Part shown: piece after piece, positions 44,463-53,562 of the stretch
Numbering within the stretch: the stretch's first letter is position 1
Layout: every line of letters starts with the position of its first letter
Assembly (NCBI RefSeq): GCF_027946175.1
Contig: NZ_AP026671.1
Location: forward strand, 744,001 to 808,000
DNA: 64,000 nucleotides
Origin: Nitratiruptor tergarcus DSM 16512
GTDB lineage: Bacteria > Campylobacterota > Campylobacteria > Campylobacterales > Nitratiruptoraceae
Reading direction: 5' to 3'
Notes under the pieces: generated by a model
Seen by the model: the letters and a program-made list of their open reading frames with translations, nothing else
The model's database searches: none
Told to the model about the DNA's origin: nothing
Translations under genes and position numbers: made by a program

Positions 44463-47177
44463 ATGCAAAAATTTATCAAACTTTTTTTCTATTTCGTTCT
44501 TTTTACGCAAGGCTGGATTATTCTCAGTGGTCTTTTCAACCTCCCCTTTTGGTGGGTTATAATAGCTTCTTATATAGGATTTTTGGCATATCTCTATCCT
44601 TTGCAAGTTCTTTACTTTTTACTCATCGTTATGCCTATATTTGGCTCGAGGCCTCCCGATACGCAGGCGCATTTTCTCTATTTTTTGGCAGCCACTATCA
44701 TCATAGGGCTCTACAGCAACCTCTATAAAAACGAAAGACTTTGCAAAAGATTTTGGACTAAAATTATAGAGCCAAATGCGATTACCCTTTTTGTAGCTCT
44801 TTTTGCAGTCGTATCGCTTCTTAGCCTCATAGGACTTCCAATCCTTGGAGCCATCAAGCATAGTATCACAGAAGACCCCCTCTATATCATCAAACAGCTC
44901 TTGCCAGTGGGAGAAACGACACTCTTTTACTCCATCTCTTCACAGATTTTCTTATTCCAAGCAATGCTCATAGGTCTCTATATTTATGGCATCACCAAAC
45001 CTTCTAACCAGCTTCAGATCTTTAAAAATATTCTACTTTCACTCGTAGCCGGATGGTTTTTGGTCATCGTTTTTGGATATCTGGACTTTTTTGGAATTTT
45101 TGAACTCTCTCATTTCAGACCCGATGACACCGCTACAAGATTTGTCTCATTTTTTCCAAATTCCACATGGACAGCTCAGTATCTCTCTCTTATGATGCCT
45201 CTACTTGCAGTCATATTGCTCTATGTTCGCAAAACCTGGTATGCGATCGTGACACTTGTCCTTTTGCTTATCATTGGGGAAGTTGGGCTCATATTGGCAA
45301 TGGAGAGAGGTGCATGGATCACCTATCCCCCTATTCTTTTTATCATCTGGGTGATGGTCTACTACATCTTTGCAAAAACGAAAGATCCATTTATAGAGCT
45401 CAAAACATTTTTGCGCAAATATTGGCTCAAAGTCTTTATCACCATTCCTCTCACAGTCTCTCTCTCCGTCCTCATCGTCTATGGGATCAAGCATATCAAT
45501 CAGCAAAACTTTGCTAAAAGTATTATTCAAGCCACAAGTAAAGCCAAGCGTATCACACAAGCCAATGACAGGCTCAAGCACTGGCCTCCAGCGTTCAAGC
45601 TCTATAGTGAAAATCCTCTCTTTGGGGGGGGAGGAGATAGCTTTGGCTGGCAATACAAAGTCTACTACTATCAAAAAGATGCCAAATGGCACGATGACAA
45701 AACAAATACTCTATCACTTGGACAATTTGGCACCGCGCATAATATTTATCTTGAGACATTGGTAGGCAAAGGAATATTTGGACTCATTTTCCTCATAGCC
45801 CTGTTCTTTTCACTCTTTTACAAACTGATTAAAAAAGAGCTTACCCAGCCGCAACTTGAAGTCTCCATCATAGGACTTATCATCTTTGCTTCACTCCTTG
45901 CTGCCTTTATCTACGGCAATGTTCAGGTCATTACATATACCCAGCCAGTAGCCATCATCTTTTGGCTTATGGTCTTCATGGCAGCTGGACTCACGCATAG
46001 CTACAGCTTCACTCCAGCTATCCGGATAAGATTTGCACAAATCTTACGCTATACTATTCTCTTGATGCTCTTGCTACTCCCTTTTCATATTGCCAATATC
46101 TCTTTTATCAAAGATTTTGTCATAGCAAAATTTACACAAGTTTTCCCTGCTCTTCAACAGCACTCATCTCTTATCATTTCCACAGCTATTTGGCTCAGTG
46201 CTCTGGGAGTGCTCATCTCTTTTCTCATGCATAGACATGTCATCAGACAAAGCCTGAGCCAAGGATTTCTTGTGGATGAGCTTACCGACAAGCCTCAGCT
46301 TTTTCACGAAGCCCCAACTCCAAGAGCCGGTGGTATTGGTATATATCTGACTAATCTCCTTGCCATATTCAACCCCATAGGCTGGAAATTTTTGCTGGCA
46401 AGCTTTCCAGCATTTTTTGCCGGACTTATGGATGATTTTAGCTCCATCCCTCCGAAAGTGAGACTTGTCTTTCAGGTCATTTCAGCGAGTTTAGCGGTAT
46501 TTTTGCTAAATGCTGTGATAGATAGCATTGGTTTTGGTATCCAGATCCCATATTGGCTTGGAGCAGTGCTTAGCATCATAGCTATCACCGGTGTGATCAA
46601 CGCTATCAATATCATCGATGGATTTAATGGTTTGGCTGGAGGCTTTTCTCTTCTTGCATTTTTGTCATTAGGATATGTTGCTTTCAAAGTAGATGATATG
46701 GCACTACTGGAGCTCATCATCATCAATATCGCTGCTCTCATAGGATTTCTCGCCCTCAACTTCCCAAGAGGCAAGATCTTCTTAGGAGATGGTGGGGCAT
46801 TTTTCTTGGGATTTGCTTTAGCTACAATTGCATTATTGATTTATCATATGCACCCAAAAGAAGTATCTCAATGGTATCCTCTAGGTTTGCTTATATATCC
46901 GGTATTTGAAGTTTTATTTAGTATATACCGCAAGAAATATTTGAGAGAAACATCTCCTTTTTTGCCAGATAGGTTACATTTTCATATGTTAGTAAATAAA
47001 AGGATTACTCGAAATAATCCACATACATCGCTCTACATTCTCAAAAGAGTTGCAATTTTTACACTCTTTGCGACAATGTTTTATTGGTATGATTTGGCAC
47101 AGATTTTAATTATTTTGATTTTTTGTTTGCTATATATTAGGTTATATAAAAAGATTGTTTTATTTTATTATAATTGA
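44463..47177 (+). CDS. Fusion: O-antigen ligase/polymerase-like half + WecA/MraY-like phosphoglycosyltransferase half
   Basis: 904 residues in one open frame. Residues 1 to about 590 form a multi-span membrane protein with a large periplasmic loop. That loop ends in AHNIYLETLVGKGIFGL near 425-441, the Wzy_C/WaaL hallmark. From about 600 the sequence is a polyprenyl-phosphate sugar-phosphate transferase: PRAGGIGIYL (~620), FAGLMDD (~658), NAINIIDGFNGLAGG (~713), GKIFLGDGGAFF (~772) and DRLHFHM (~838). The second half would load the first sugar on undecaprenyl phosphate; the first would polymerise or transfer finished glycan. An EpsG-like polymerase occurs at 50,592, so ligase is my preferred reading of half one. 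Confidence 0.88.
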   Translation: MQKFIKLFFYFVLFTQGWIILSGLFNLPFWWVIIASYIGFLAYLYPLQVLYFLLIVMPIFGSRPPDTQAHFLYFLAATIIIGLYSNLYKNERLCKRFWTKIIEPNAITLFVALFAVVSLLSLIGLPILGAIKHSITEDPLYIIKQLLPVGETTLFYSISSQIFLFQAMLIGLYIYGITKPSNQLQIFKNILLSLVAGWFLVIVFGYLDFFGIFELSHFRPDDTATRFVSFFPNSTWTAQYLSLMMPLLAVILLYVRKTWYAIVTLVLLLIIGEVGLILAMERGAWITYPPILFIIWVMVYYIFAKTKDPFIELKTFLRKYWLKVFITIPLTVSLSVLIVYGIKHINQQNFAKSIIQATSKAKRITQANDRLKHWPPAFKLYSENPLFGGGGDSFGWQYKVYYYQKDAKWHDDKTNTLSLGQFGTAHNIYLETLVGKGIFGLIFLIALFFSLFYKLIKKELTQPQLEVSIIGLIIFASLLAAFIYGNVQVITYTQPVAIIFWLMVFMAAGLTHSYSFTPAIRIRFAQILRYTILLMLLLLPFHIANISFIKDFVIAKFTQVFPALQQHSSLIISTAIWLSALGVLISFLMHRHVIRQSLSQGFLVDELTDKPQLFHEAPTPRAGGIGIYLTNLLAIFNPIGWKFLLASFPAFFAGLMDDFSSIPPKVRLVFQVISASLAVFLLNAVIDSIGFGIQIPYWLGAVLSIIAITGVINAINIIDGFNGLAGGFSLLAFLSLGYVAFKVDDMALLELIIINIAALIGFLALNFPRGKIFLGDGGAFFLGFALATIALLIYHMHPKEVSQWYPLGLLIYPVFEVLFSIYRKKYLRETSPFLPDRLHFHMLVNKRITRNNPHTSLYILKRVAIFTLFATMFYWYDLAQILIILIFCLLYIRLYKKIVLFYYN

Positions 47178-48222
47178 TATTGTAATTAATTATAGCTTTA
47201 TAATAATTCAAAAATTCATATTTAAATGTGTTTAAATTAAATTTTTTATTAAATAATATTTTTGAACCTTCTTTATATTGATTCATATTCAATATACATT
47301 TTTCAATCGCCTTTTGTATACATTCAACATCATTTATGACTAAAACTCCGTTATTTTCAATTAGCTCGCTGCATCCGCCTACATCACTTAAAATAATAGG
47401 CAATCCTGCACTCATAGCCTCTAAAGCAGACAAAGGTAGGCCTTCACTGTCAGAAATCAAAGCAAAAATATCATAAGATGAAAAATCATTAAAGCCATCT
47501 ATTTCCCAATGAAAAACAACATTTTTATGCTTTATTGATTTTAAGTAGTTTCTCTGAGAACCATCACCTATGATATGTAATTCTATATTACGTAAATTTT
47601 TTGTAGCTTCAATTAATAAATCAACCCTTTTGGGATGTTCTAATCTTGCAACAGTTAATATTTTTATTTTTTTATTTTTATTATGATTTGTTTTTATTAA
47701 ATTATTTTTTACCGGAAATATTTTATTAGTAATCCATTTCAATTTTTTTTCATTTATTCCTATTAATTGTTTTGCATTTTGAAAATCTTTTTTCGAAATA
47801 CAAAGAATTGAGTCACTTATTTTTGAAAGTTGTTTTTCTATAAAGATATATAAAAATGCTAATTTCCCACCATTATATATAGAAGACCAACCATGACTTA
47901 CATATATTACTTTTATTTGTGGATTTAATAATTTGACTAGTCTTGAATATATTCCAGCATTTGCGGAGCTTGCAACTATTAAATTAATTCTATTTTTTTT
48001 AATAAAGTGATTTAATTTCATTAAATACCATATAGAAAAACGTTTATGTATTAACTTATCTAATAACTTATCTTGAACATTTACACTTTTTACGAGCCAT
48101 CCATTTTCATCTGTAGCTAAAAAACATTGAAAATCTTCAGAACATATATTTATCTGTTCTTTAGTCCATTTTTGGGCACCACCATTCTCAGACTTTGTCA
48201 CCATAAAAAGAATTTTTTTCAT
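47137..48222 (-). CDS. Glycosyltransferase, GT4 family
   Basis: 361 residues, GT-B fold. The N-terminus MKKILFMVTKSENGGAQKWT is typical. The C-terminal domain has ILTVARLEHPKRVDLLIEA, LHIIGDGSQ and the E-x7-E region SEGLPLSALEAMSAGLPII. It would add a sugar from a nucleotide donor to the growing repeat unit in the cytoplasm. Its end overlaps the end of the fusion gene by 41 bases on the opposite strand. The gene is much richer in A+T than the fusion gene. Confidence 0.9.
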   Translation of the reverse strand: MKKILFMVTKSENGGAQKWTKEQINICSEDFQCFLATDENGWLVKSVNVQDKLLDKLIHKRFSIWYLMKLNHFIKKNRINLIVASSANAGIYSRLVKLLNPQIKVIYVSHGWSSIYNGGKLAFLYIFIEKQLSKISDSILCISKKDFQNAKQLIGINEKKLKWITNKIFPVKNNLIKTNHNKNKKIKILTVARLEHPKRVDLLIEATKNLRNIELHIIGDGSQRNYLKSIKHKNVVFHWEIDGFNDFSSYDIFALISDSEGLPLSALEAMSAGLPIILSDVGGCSELIENNGVLVINDVECIQKAIEKCILNMNQYKEGSKILFNKKFNLNTFKYEFLNYYKAIINYNINYNKIKQSFYIT

Positions 48223-48968
48223 CTAAAAAAAGCCTTTGTAAAATAAATCCAAGATCCTATAAAATATTTTATTGATTTAGAATAAATAGCTTCTCTAAAC
48301 ATATAGCCTGCAACATCTGCAAAAGCGCTATTATTGCCTTTTGACTGATTACTGTGAATACGATATCTTACTAATGGTTGTTGAATATTATAAAATTTTA
48401 TATTCTTATCACGCATCAACCTAATCCACAAATCAACGTCTTGAGCATATCTTCCTCCTAAATATCCACCCACTTTTAATAAATCATCTTTTTTACATAA
48501 AACTGTTGGATGAGCAATAACTGATTTGTAAATGATTTTTTTTCTAATTTCTTCATTTTTTTCAGGATATATCTTTTCCCTTATAACTTCATTATGTTCA
48601 TTTATATATAAAATATTTGAACCTACAACATCATATTTTCCCGTTTTTATGATATCCATCTGAATCTCAAGTCTTCTTGGTTCAGCAATATCATCGGCGT
48701 CAATTCTTGCAATATAATCCCCTTCAGCATGAGAAAGAGCAAGATTTAGGTTATAATTTAACTGGCAGATATTGCTTTCTAAAACTTTTATCCTATTATC
48801 TTTAAAAGATTTAACAATTTGTAAAGTATTATCAGAAGAGCAATTTACAACGACAATAAGTTCAAAATTTTTATATGTTTGCATTAAAATACTATTAATA
48901 GTATCAGAAATAAACTTCTCTCCATTTTTTACAGCTAATAAAATAGATATCTTTTTATTCATATTCAA
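48219..48968 (-). CDS. Glycosyltransferase, GT2 family
   Basis: About 247-249 residues, GT-A fold. ISILLAVKNGEKFISDTINS ILMQTYKNFEL is the classic N-terminus. The DxD-like motif is ARIDADDIAEPRR, and a later conserved block is YAQDVDLWIRLM. ATGs at 48,968 and 48,962 are both possible; the second matches family starts (MNKKISIL). It overlaps the GT4 gene by 4 bases. Confidence 0.9.
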   Translation of the reverse strand: MNMNKKISILLAVKNGEKFISDTINSILMQTYKNFELIVVVNCSSDNTLQIVKSFKDNRIKVLESNICQLNYNLNLALSHAEGDYIARIDADDIAEPRRLEIQMDIIKTGKYDVVGSNILYINEHNEVIREKIYPEKNEEIRKKIIYKSVIAHPTVLCKKDDLLKVGGYLGGRYAQDVDLWIRLMRDKNIKFYNIQQPLVRYRIHSNQSKGNNSAFADVAGYMFREAIYSKSIKYFIGSWIYFTKAFFR

Positions 48969-49441
48969 ATTTCCTTAAAATCTTTGCAGGCACTCCCGCA
49001 ACAATTACATTAATTTCAATATTTTTTATTACTACGCTTCCTGCTCTTACTGTAATATTATCTCCAATTCCGACACCATCAAGAATAATAGCATCTGCTC
49101 AAATCTGAATATTATTACCTATTTTGATACCAAATCCTTTATGCTCACAATTACCTCTTGCAAATTGTTCAGTATCTAATCTTGTAGATATTAGCATACA
49201 ATATACTGATAATGAAACATTATCACCAATCTATATATAATTCCAACTATTTAATTATACTTCATCATTTAAAGTACAATTTTTACCTATCATAATATTA
49301 TTTGGATTCTTAATGTTGACATTCCATATACTCTAAGATTATTTCCATAAGATGCAAATAAATGTCCATAATATTCTTTTTTAATTTTATCTAAAAATTT
49401 AGTATATAAAAAAAATGGATAGTTAAAGCAATAAATCTCAT
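48955..49441 (-). pseudogene. Hexapeptide-repeat O-acetyltransferase, inactivated
   Basis: The ATG at 49,441 overlaps the stop of the upstream glycosyltransferase (ATGA), so it was once a coupled gene. After MRFIALTIHFFYILNFLDKI and GHLFASYGNNLRVYG the frame shifts. The left-handed beta-helix part is still legible (NNIMIGKNCTLNDEV, IGDNVSLSV, DGVGIGDNITVRAGSVVIKN, VAGVPAKILRKF) but carries TAA, TAG and TGA stops. The TGA stands where tryptophan is expected (IQ-W-ADAIIL). Sugar acetylation at this step is probably lost. Confidence 0.85.
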
Positions 49442-50577
49442 ACTAAATATCCTAGTTTATTTAATAAATCTTTTACTCTGATTTTATATGTATTTTTCCT
49501 TGCTTTTTCAAATGCTGCACATCTAATTTCTTCTAGTTTTTTTTCATTATGTAATAAATTTTCTACCTTTTCCACACATTCATCTATATTTTTATAATAT
49601 ACGATTTCTTTATCTTCAATAAAAATTCTTGCAGTATCTTCATTATAATTAGTAACATATACGCTACCGGACATCGGCACATCGAAATCACGTAATTTCA
49701 TCGAAGTAAAATTACTACACCCTAAAATTGTACTTACCCCTAGTACTATTTTACATTGATTGTAAAATAAATTTGTATCTTCTATAGGTAATCTTCCACT
49801 AGGCCATCCATTTCCATATACTTTTACTTTTATACCTTTATCTATTAGTCGCTGTACAATACTCTCACGTATACCATATTTTGCTCCCACAAATCCTACA
49901 TCGTAAATCTTTTCGACATTTAATGGCTTAAAAATTTCTTCATCACTAGCGAGAGGATAAAAATATGCTTGACACCCCTCTGTTCTATACCACTTAACGG
50001 CCTCTGAAGATGTCGTAAATACACAGTCAAGAGCAGGTATCAATCCTGCACTACCTCGTTTTCTATTCCCATAAAGCCAATACGAATGCCTATCGTCCAT
50101 CGCGATATTGACAATCTTCATAGATGGATATCTTTTACGAACTTCCTTCAATGTTTCAAGACCAATGCGCCACTCCCATGTCTGCATGAGCAAGATATCA
50201 GGAGCTGTTTCCATATTCAAAAGTAGCTCAAATAAGCGCTTTCGATTTGCTTGTATATTTTTTTTTCTGTTCAATACGCCAAAAGAATATGAACCATAAC
50301 TTCCATCTTTTTTCGTAAAATATGTGAGATCACTATACACTTTAAGAGCCTGTAAAAAACCACTTTTATCTTGAAGCTCATCCGTACCAAGATAAAAAAT
50401 ATTAGGTCTTTTTGTTACTTTTGATATATTCTCATTTAAAATTAGTTTTGGTTTCTTATATTGATAAAATTTCTGAATTATTTTATATTGACTTAATACA
50501 ATACTACATTGCAATTTTTCATATATAAACTTTGTGATTTCATTTGATTTTATTTTATTTTTAAGTTGATGTAACAT
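49438..50577 (-). CDS. CgeB-like glycosyltransferase
   Basis: 379 residues. The pattern ILLMQTWEWRIGLETLKEVR, NIAMDDRHSYWLYG, DCVFTTSSEAVKWYR, YDVGFVGAKYGIRESIVQRL and a C-terminal Glyco_trans_1_2-like domain (KLRDFDVPMSGSVYVTNYNE) matches the CgeB/DUF3880 type of GT-B enzymes. The donor and acceptor are unknown. It lies between the polymerase-like gene and the dead acetyltransferase. Confidence 0.82.
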   Translation of the reverse strand: MLHQLKNKIKSNEITKFIYEKLQCSIVLSQYKIIQKFYQYKKPKLILNENISKVTKRPNIFYLGTDELQDKSGFLQALKVYSDLTYFTKKDGSYGSYSFGVLNRKKNIQANRKRLFELLLNMETAPDILLMQTWEWRIGLETLKEVRKRYPSMKIVNIAMDDRHSYWLYGNRKRGSAGLIPALDCVFTTSSEAVKWYRTEGCQAYFYPLASDEEIFKPLNVEKIYDVGFVGAKYGIRESIVQRLIDKGIKVKVYGNGWPSGRLPIEDTNLFYNQCKIVLGVSTILGCSNFTSMKLRDFDVPMSGSVYVTNYNEDTARIFIEDKEIVYYKNIDECVEKVENLLHNEKKLEEIRCAAFEKARKNTYKIRVKDLLNKLGYLV

Positions 50578-50591
50578 AACATTCCTTTAAA

Positions 50592-51623
50592 TTAATAAAA
50601 TACATTCCATATTTTGTATGGATAATTTTCAGGTATACCAATAAATAACATTAAAATTGATGTCGACCAAATTACAATTAATGTAAATAAAATTATTTTA
50701 GAGGTTTTATTTCTTATCAATTCAAGCAACATGGGAAACATTATTATTTCCAAAACTCTAAAAAACTGGTTAATTTTCGTTGCAAATGCTAAATTGAATG
50801 AAAAAATAATATATATAAAATATCCAAGTAAATAAATATAGAAGTAATATTTTAATTTATGAGATTTTTTTATTAAATCATAATAATATATAAATGGAAG
50901 TATGAGCAACAACCTTTGTAACACTCTAATGAAATTAATTTTTTCATCAAATCCTTTAGCATAATCAATAAATTTCATTTGTATATATGATGGAAAATAA
51001 TCAAAAAGATATTTACTTACATCAAAGAATAAAAATAACAAACTAATATATAGAGCTGCTATTATAACTTTTTTTGGAATAATTAATTTTCTTGGAATAA
51101 AATAAGCAAATAAAATCAATATACCAGTAATATGAATTGATACAGCAATAACTGTGGCCAATAATACATGGGAGATTTTGCGCTTATACATATTATTTAA
51201 TAAAGATAAAAATATACCCATTACCAAGCCCTGTCTTAGACCACTATATATAGCTGTTACAAGATATGTATTATAAAAAATGAAAAATGCAAAGTAAGTA
51301 TATTTTGTTTGTAGCACTATTCCTTTATAATAAAGCAATAATGAAATTAAACCTATTATAAAAAAAATACACAGGTAATTTAAATCTAAACTTTTTAGCG
51401 CTAAAACTAAATATTTAAATCCTGGTTCTATAAGCGGATAATCACTTATATCCTGTATGTTTGTAAAAATATTTTTATATGGAATATAATCTTTTCCAAC
51501 CTCATAGCGAAAACCTGCAATCATAATAAACAAAATAATAATTGGTAAAAATGGAATAAATTTTTTTGTAAAAGTTTGTAGTATCGATAATATTAAAATA
51601 AATCCATACATGATAAAATACAT
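50592..51623 (-). CDS. EpsG-family (Wzy-like) polysaccharide polymerase
   Basis: 343 residues with about ten membrane spans. The EpsG signatures are AGFRYEVGKDYIPYKNIF and AIYSGLRQGLVMGIFLSL. It would polymerise lipid-linked repeat units on the periplasmic side. With the Wzx flippase and the Wzz-type protein at 32,081 it completes a Wzx/Wzy system. Confidence 0.86.
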   Translation of the reverse strand: MYFIMYGFILILSILQTFTKKFIPFLPIIILFIMIAGFRYEVGKDYIPYKNIFTNIQDISDYPLIEPGFKYLVLALKSLDLNYLCIFFIIGLISLLLYYKGIVLQTKYTYFAFFIFYNTYLVTAIYSGLRQGLVMGIFLSLLNNMYKRKISHVLLATVIAVSIHITGILILFAYFIPRKLIIPKKVIIAALYISLLFLFFDVSKYLFDYFPSYIQMKFIDYAKGFDEKINFIRVLQRLLLILPFIYYYDLIKKSHKLKYYFYIYLLGYFIYIIFSFNLAFATKINQFFRVLEIIMFPMLLELIRNKTSKIILFTLIVIWSTSILMLFIGIPENYPYKIWNVFY

Positions 51624-51699
51624 TTTTTACCTTTAATCACTCATAGTGATATGATGAAATTGGACACCTACGCCGGAATGCCATGGTGTTTTTCATTTA

Positions 51700-53016
51700 T
51701 TAGATATGAGCCTCGTTGTTTTTCACTTTACTAAGTATAACTCTGGCTTGAATAGGCCCTGCAATAGCAAAAAAAGATAATGATAAAATAGTAGCTAACA
51801 CAACTCCGGCATTACCCATATGAAAATTTTTCACAAAAAAGATCGATAATGGAATATTCAATATAGCACCTATCAGTAATGTATAAAATTGTACTTTAAT
51901 AGCATTGATAGCATTTAGAAAAAATGCATAATTATTGTTCCATGCGACAATAACAACATATATAGTCATCATCATGACCAAGCTTTTCGAAATCTGAATC
52001 TGATCACCTATCCAAATAGATATTAACTGTTCACTAAATACATTTAATGTTATAGCTACACCAGCCAATACAAATACAAAAAGTCCCATTTTTTTTAAAC
52101 TACTGATTATCCAATAAATTTCTTTTTTTGTATATGCTTCCGTATATGCTGACCATAGCGGAGCATTCACTATCCCATGTAAAACTTGGACGATACTAAA
52201 CAATCTATATACAATATCGTATGAAGTTACATATTTTGGGCCTAGTAGCTGGGTAATAATTATTTTATCAGACAGCATGATAAATATAAATACCATTTGT
52301 AAAGCGAAAAAGGATATGCCGACATTCATAAGCTTTCCCATTATATTCTTTTGAAAGTTTTTCATCGAGGGAATTAAATGCCTATTTTTTGTAAAAAAGA
52401 TAATAGTCAGCACCAGTTTACTAGTAATCAGAGCAACTCCGTAAACTATAACAATAGATTCAATACTGTGATATCCAAAGACATAAAGATATAATAATAA
52501 ACTGCATAATAATATATAAAATAAAAATTGTTCAAATTCATTCAATGCATTTTTTTGTATAGCGAAAATAAATTGTTTTACGAAACTGATAATAAAATGT
52601 AAAAACACAAAGCCGAAAAGCAGCACAACAATTATTTTTAGTTGATCTTGCATGAGAAGCGTAGTGTTGAAGATTGATTGTAAATTTGCAAATGATGAAA
52701 ATATATAAACAAATAAAAATAGCAAAATTGAAATAATAGTTATAGAAACATATCCTGTCATAATAATTTCTTTTGCTTCTATTGTATTATTTAAGCTCAG
52801 TGCTTCAGTCAAATAATTTTTTATACCATTACCTAATCCAAAATCAAAAAATACAACCCATGTAACAATTGAAAGAAGGGTTGCCCATACACCATAAAGT
52901 TCACTTCCGAGTATTTTTACTTGAAAAGAGATTGAAATATAATAAAATATAAATGTAAGTATTTTAAATAAAAATGACCATTTAATTTGCCGAAATATAT
53001 TTCGGTTTCTATCCAT
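51700..53016 (-). CDS. Wzx-type polysaccharide flippase
   Basis: About 438 residues with 12-14 predicted spans (MATE-like Polysacc_synt family). FQVKILGSELYGVWATLLSI and FDFGLGNGIKNYLTEAL are typical of the N-terminal half. I prefer the ATG at 53,016 (MDRNRNIFRQIKWSFLFK), because the longer frame up to 53,055 overlaps the fcl fragment. It flips undecaprenyl-linked repeat units across the inner membrane. Confidence 0.87.
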   Translation of the reverse strand: MDRNRNIFRQIKWSFLFKILTFIFYYISISFQVKILGSELYGVWATLLSIVTWVVFFDFGLGNGIKNYLTEALSLNNTIEAKEIIMTGYVSITIISILLFLFVYIFSSFANLQSIFNTTLLMQDQLKIIVVLLFGFVFLHFIISFVKQFIFAIQKNALNEFEQFLFYILLCSLLLYLYVFGYHSIESIVIVYGVALITSKLVLTIIFFTKNRHLIPSMKNFQKNIMGKLMNVGISFFALQMVFIFIMLSDKIIITQLLGPKYVTSYDIVYRLFSIVQVLHGIVNAPLWSAYTEAYTKKEIYWIISSLKKMGLFVFVLAGVAITLNVFSEQLISIWIGDQIQISKSLVMMMTIYVVIVAWNNNYAFFLNAINAIKVQFYTLLIGAILNIPLSIFFVKNFHMGNAGVVLATILSLSFFAIAGPIQARVILSKVKNNEAHI

Positions 53017-53023
53017 ATATATA

Positions 53024-53272
53024 CTACTCATAAGCTTTTTGAATCCCTTCTTCAAGCTCCACGTTGTGGCTCCAGCCTAGAAGAATATGAATTTTACTCA
53101 CATCTAAAACCTTATACATTGTCCCCATCTGGTTTTTGGGTAATGAAATAAAATTAACCTTTAATTTAACAGTATCTTTTATAAGTTCAGATAATTCTTT
53201 CATACTCAAATCTTTTCCTCTTCCGATTTTAATATGTGTGTTACGTCGTTCATGATTCGTGAGCAGGGAATT
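53024..53272 (-). pseudogene. 3'-terminal fragment of a second GDP-fucose synthase gene
   Basis: The frame reads LLTNHERRNTHIKIGRGKDL then SMKELSELIKDTVKLKVNFI, QMGTMYKVLDVSKIHI and GWSHNVELEEGIQKAYE. This lines up with the last 80 or so residues of the intact fcl gene at 55,135 (NEIRNTHINIGTGKDISIKE, DGTMRKVTDVTKLHNLGW) but is clearly diverged. The rest of the gene is absent. It marks an old recombination end next to wzx. Confidence 0.82.
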
Positions 53273-53562
53273 ATGAGTTGTAAATCATGAATCATGAGTT
53301 ATGAATTTTATTCTATAATATTTAATTAATTTTGTAATTCTATCTGTAAATTATGAAAGCAACAAATATTTATTACTTGGTAAATCTCTCATTTTTGTTT
53401 CTTTTTTATTATCTTTGCTTTTTAAATTCAATATAACTTTTACATATTCATGCATTATATTAATATGATAAAATATAAATTATATTTTTCTAAAAAAATA
53501 ATCTTTTGATATTTTCATAATTTTTTACCTAATGACTATTATCTTTAAAACCTATTTTTAAT
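53240..53562. other. AT-rich gap with short ATGATT/ATGAGTT repeats
   Basis: From about 53,247 to 53,310 short near-repeats (CATGATTCGTGAG, TTATGAGTTGTAAATCATGA, ATCATGAGTTATGAATT) stand in a row. The remaining 250 bases are about 80% A+T. A 34-codon frame (53,351-53,455, minus) has no ribosome site that I trust. I see no gene. Confidence 0.5.

Noticed and set aside
45201-45692. Minus-strand frame of 163 codons inside the ligase-WecA fusion
   Set aside because: It overlaps the conserved Wzy_C-like region and shows no signal or domain of its own.
53351-53455. 34-residue minus-strand frame in the AT-rich gap
   Set aside because: Very Lys/Asn-rich with no clear ribosome site. Such frames arise by chance in DNA this rich in A+T.
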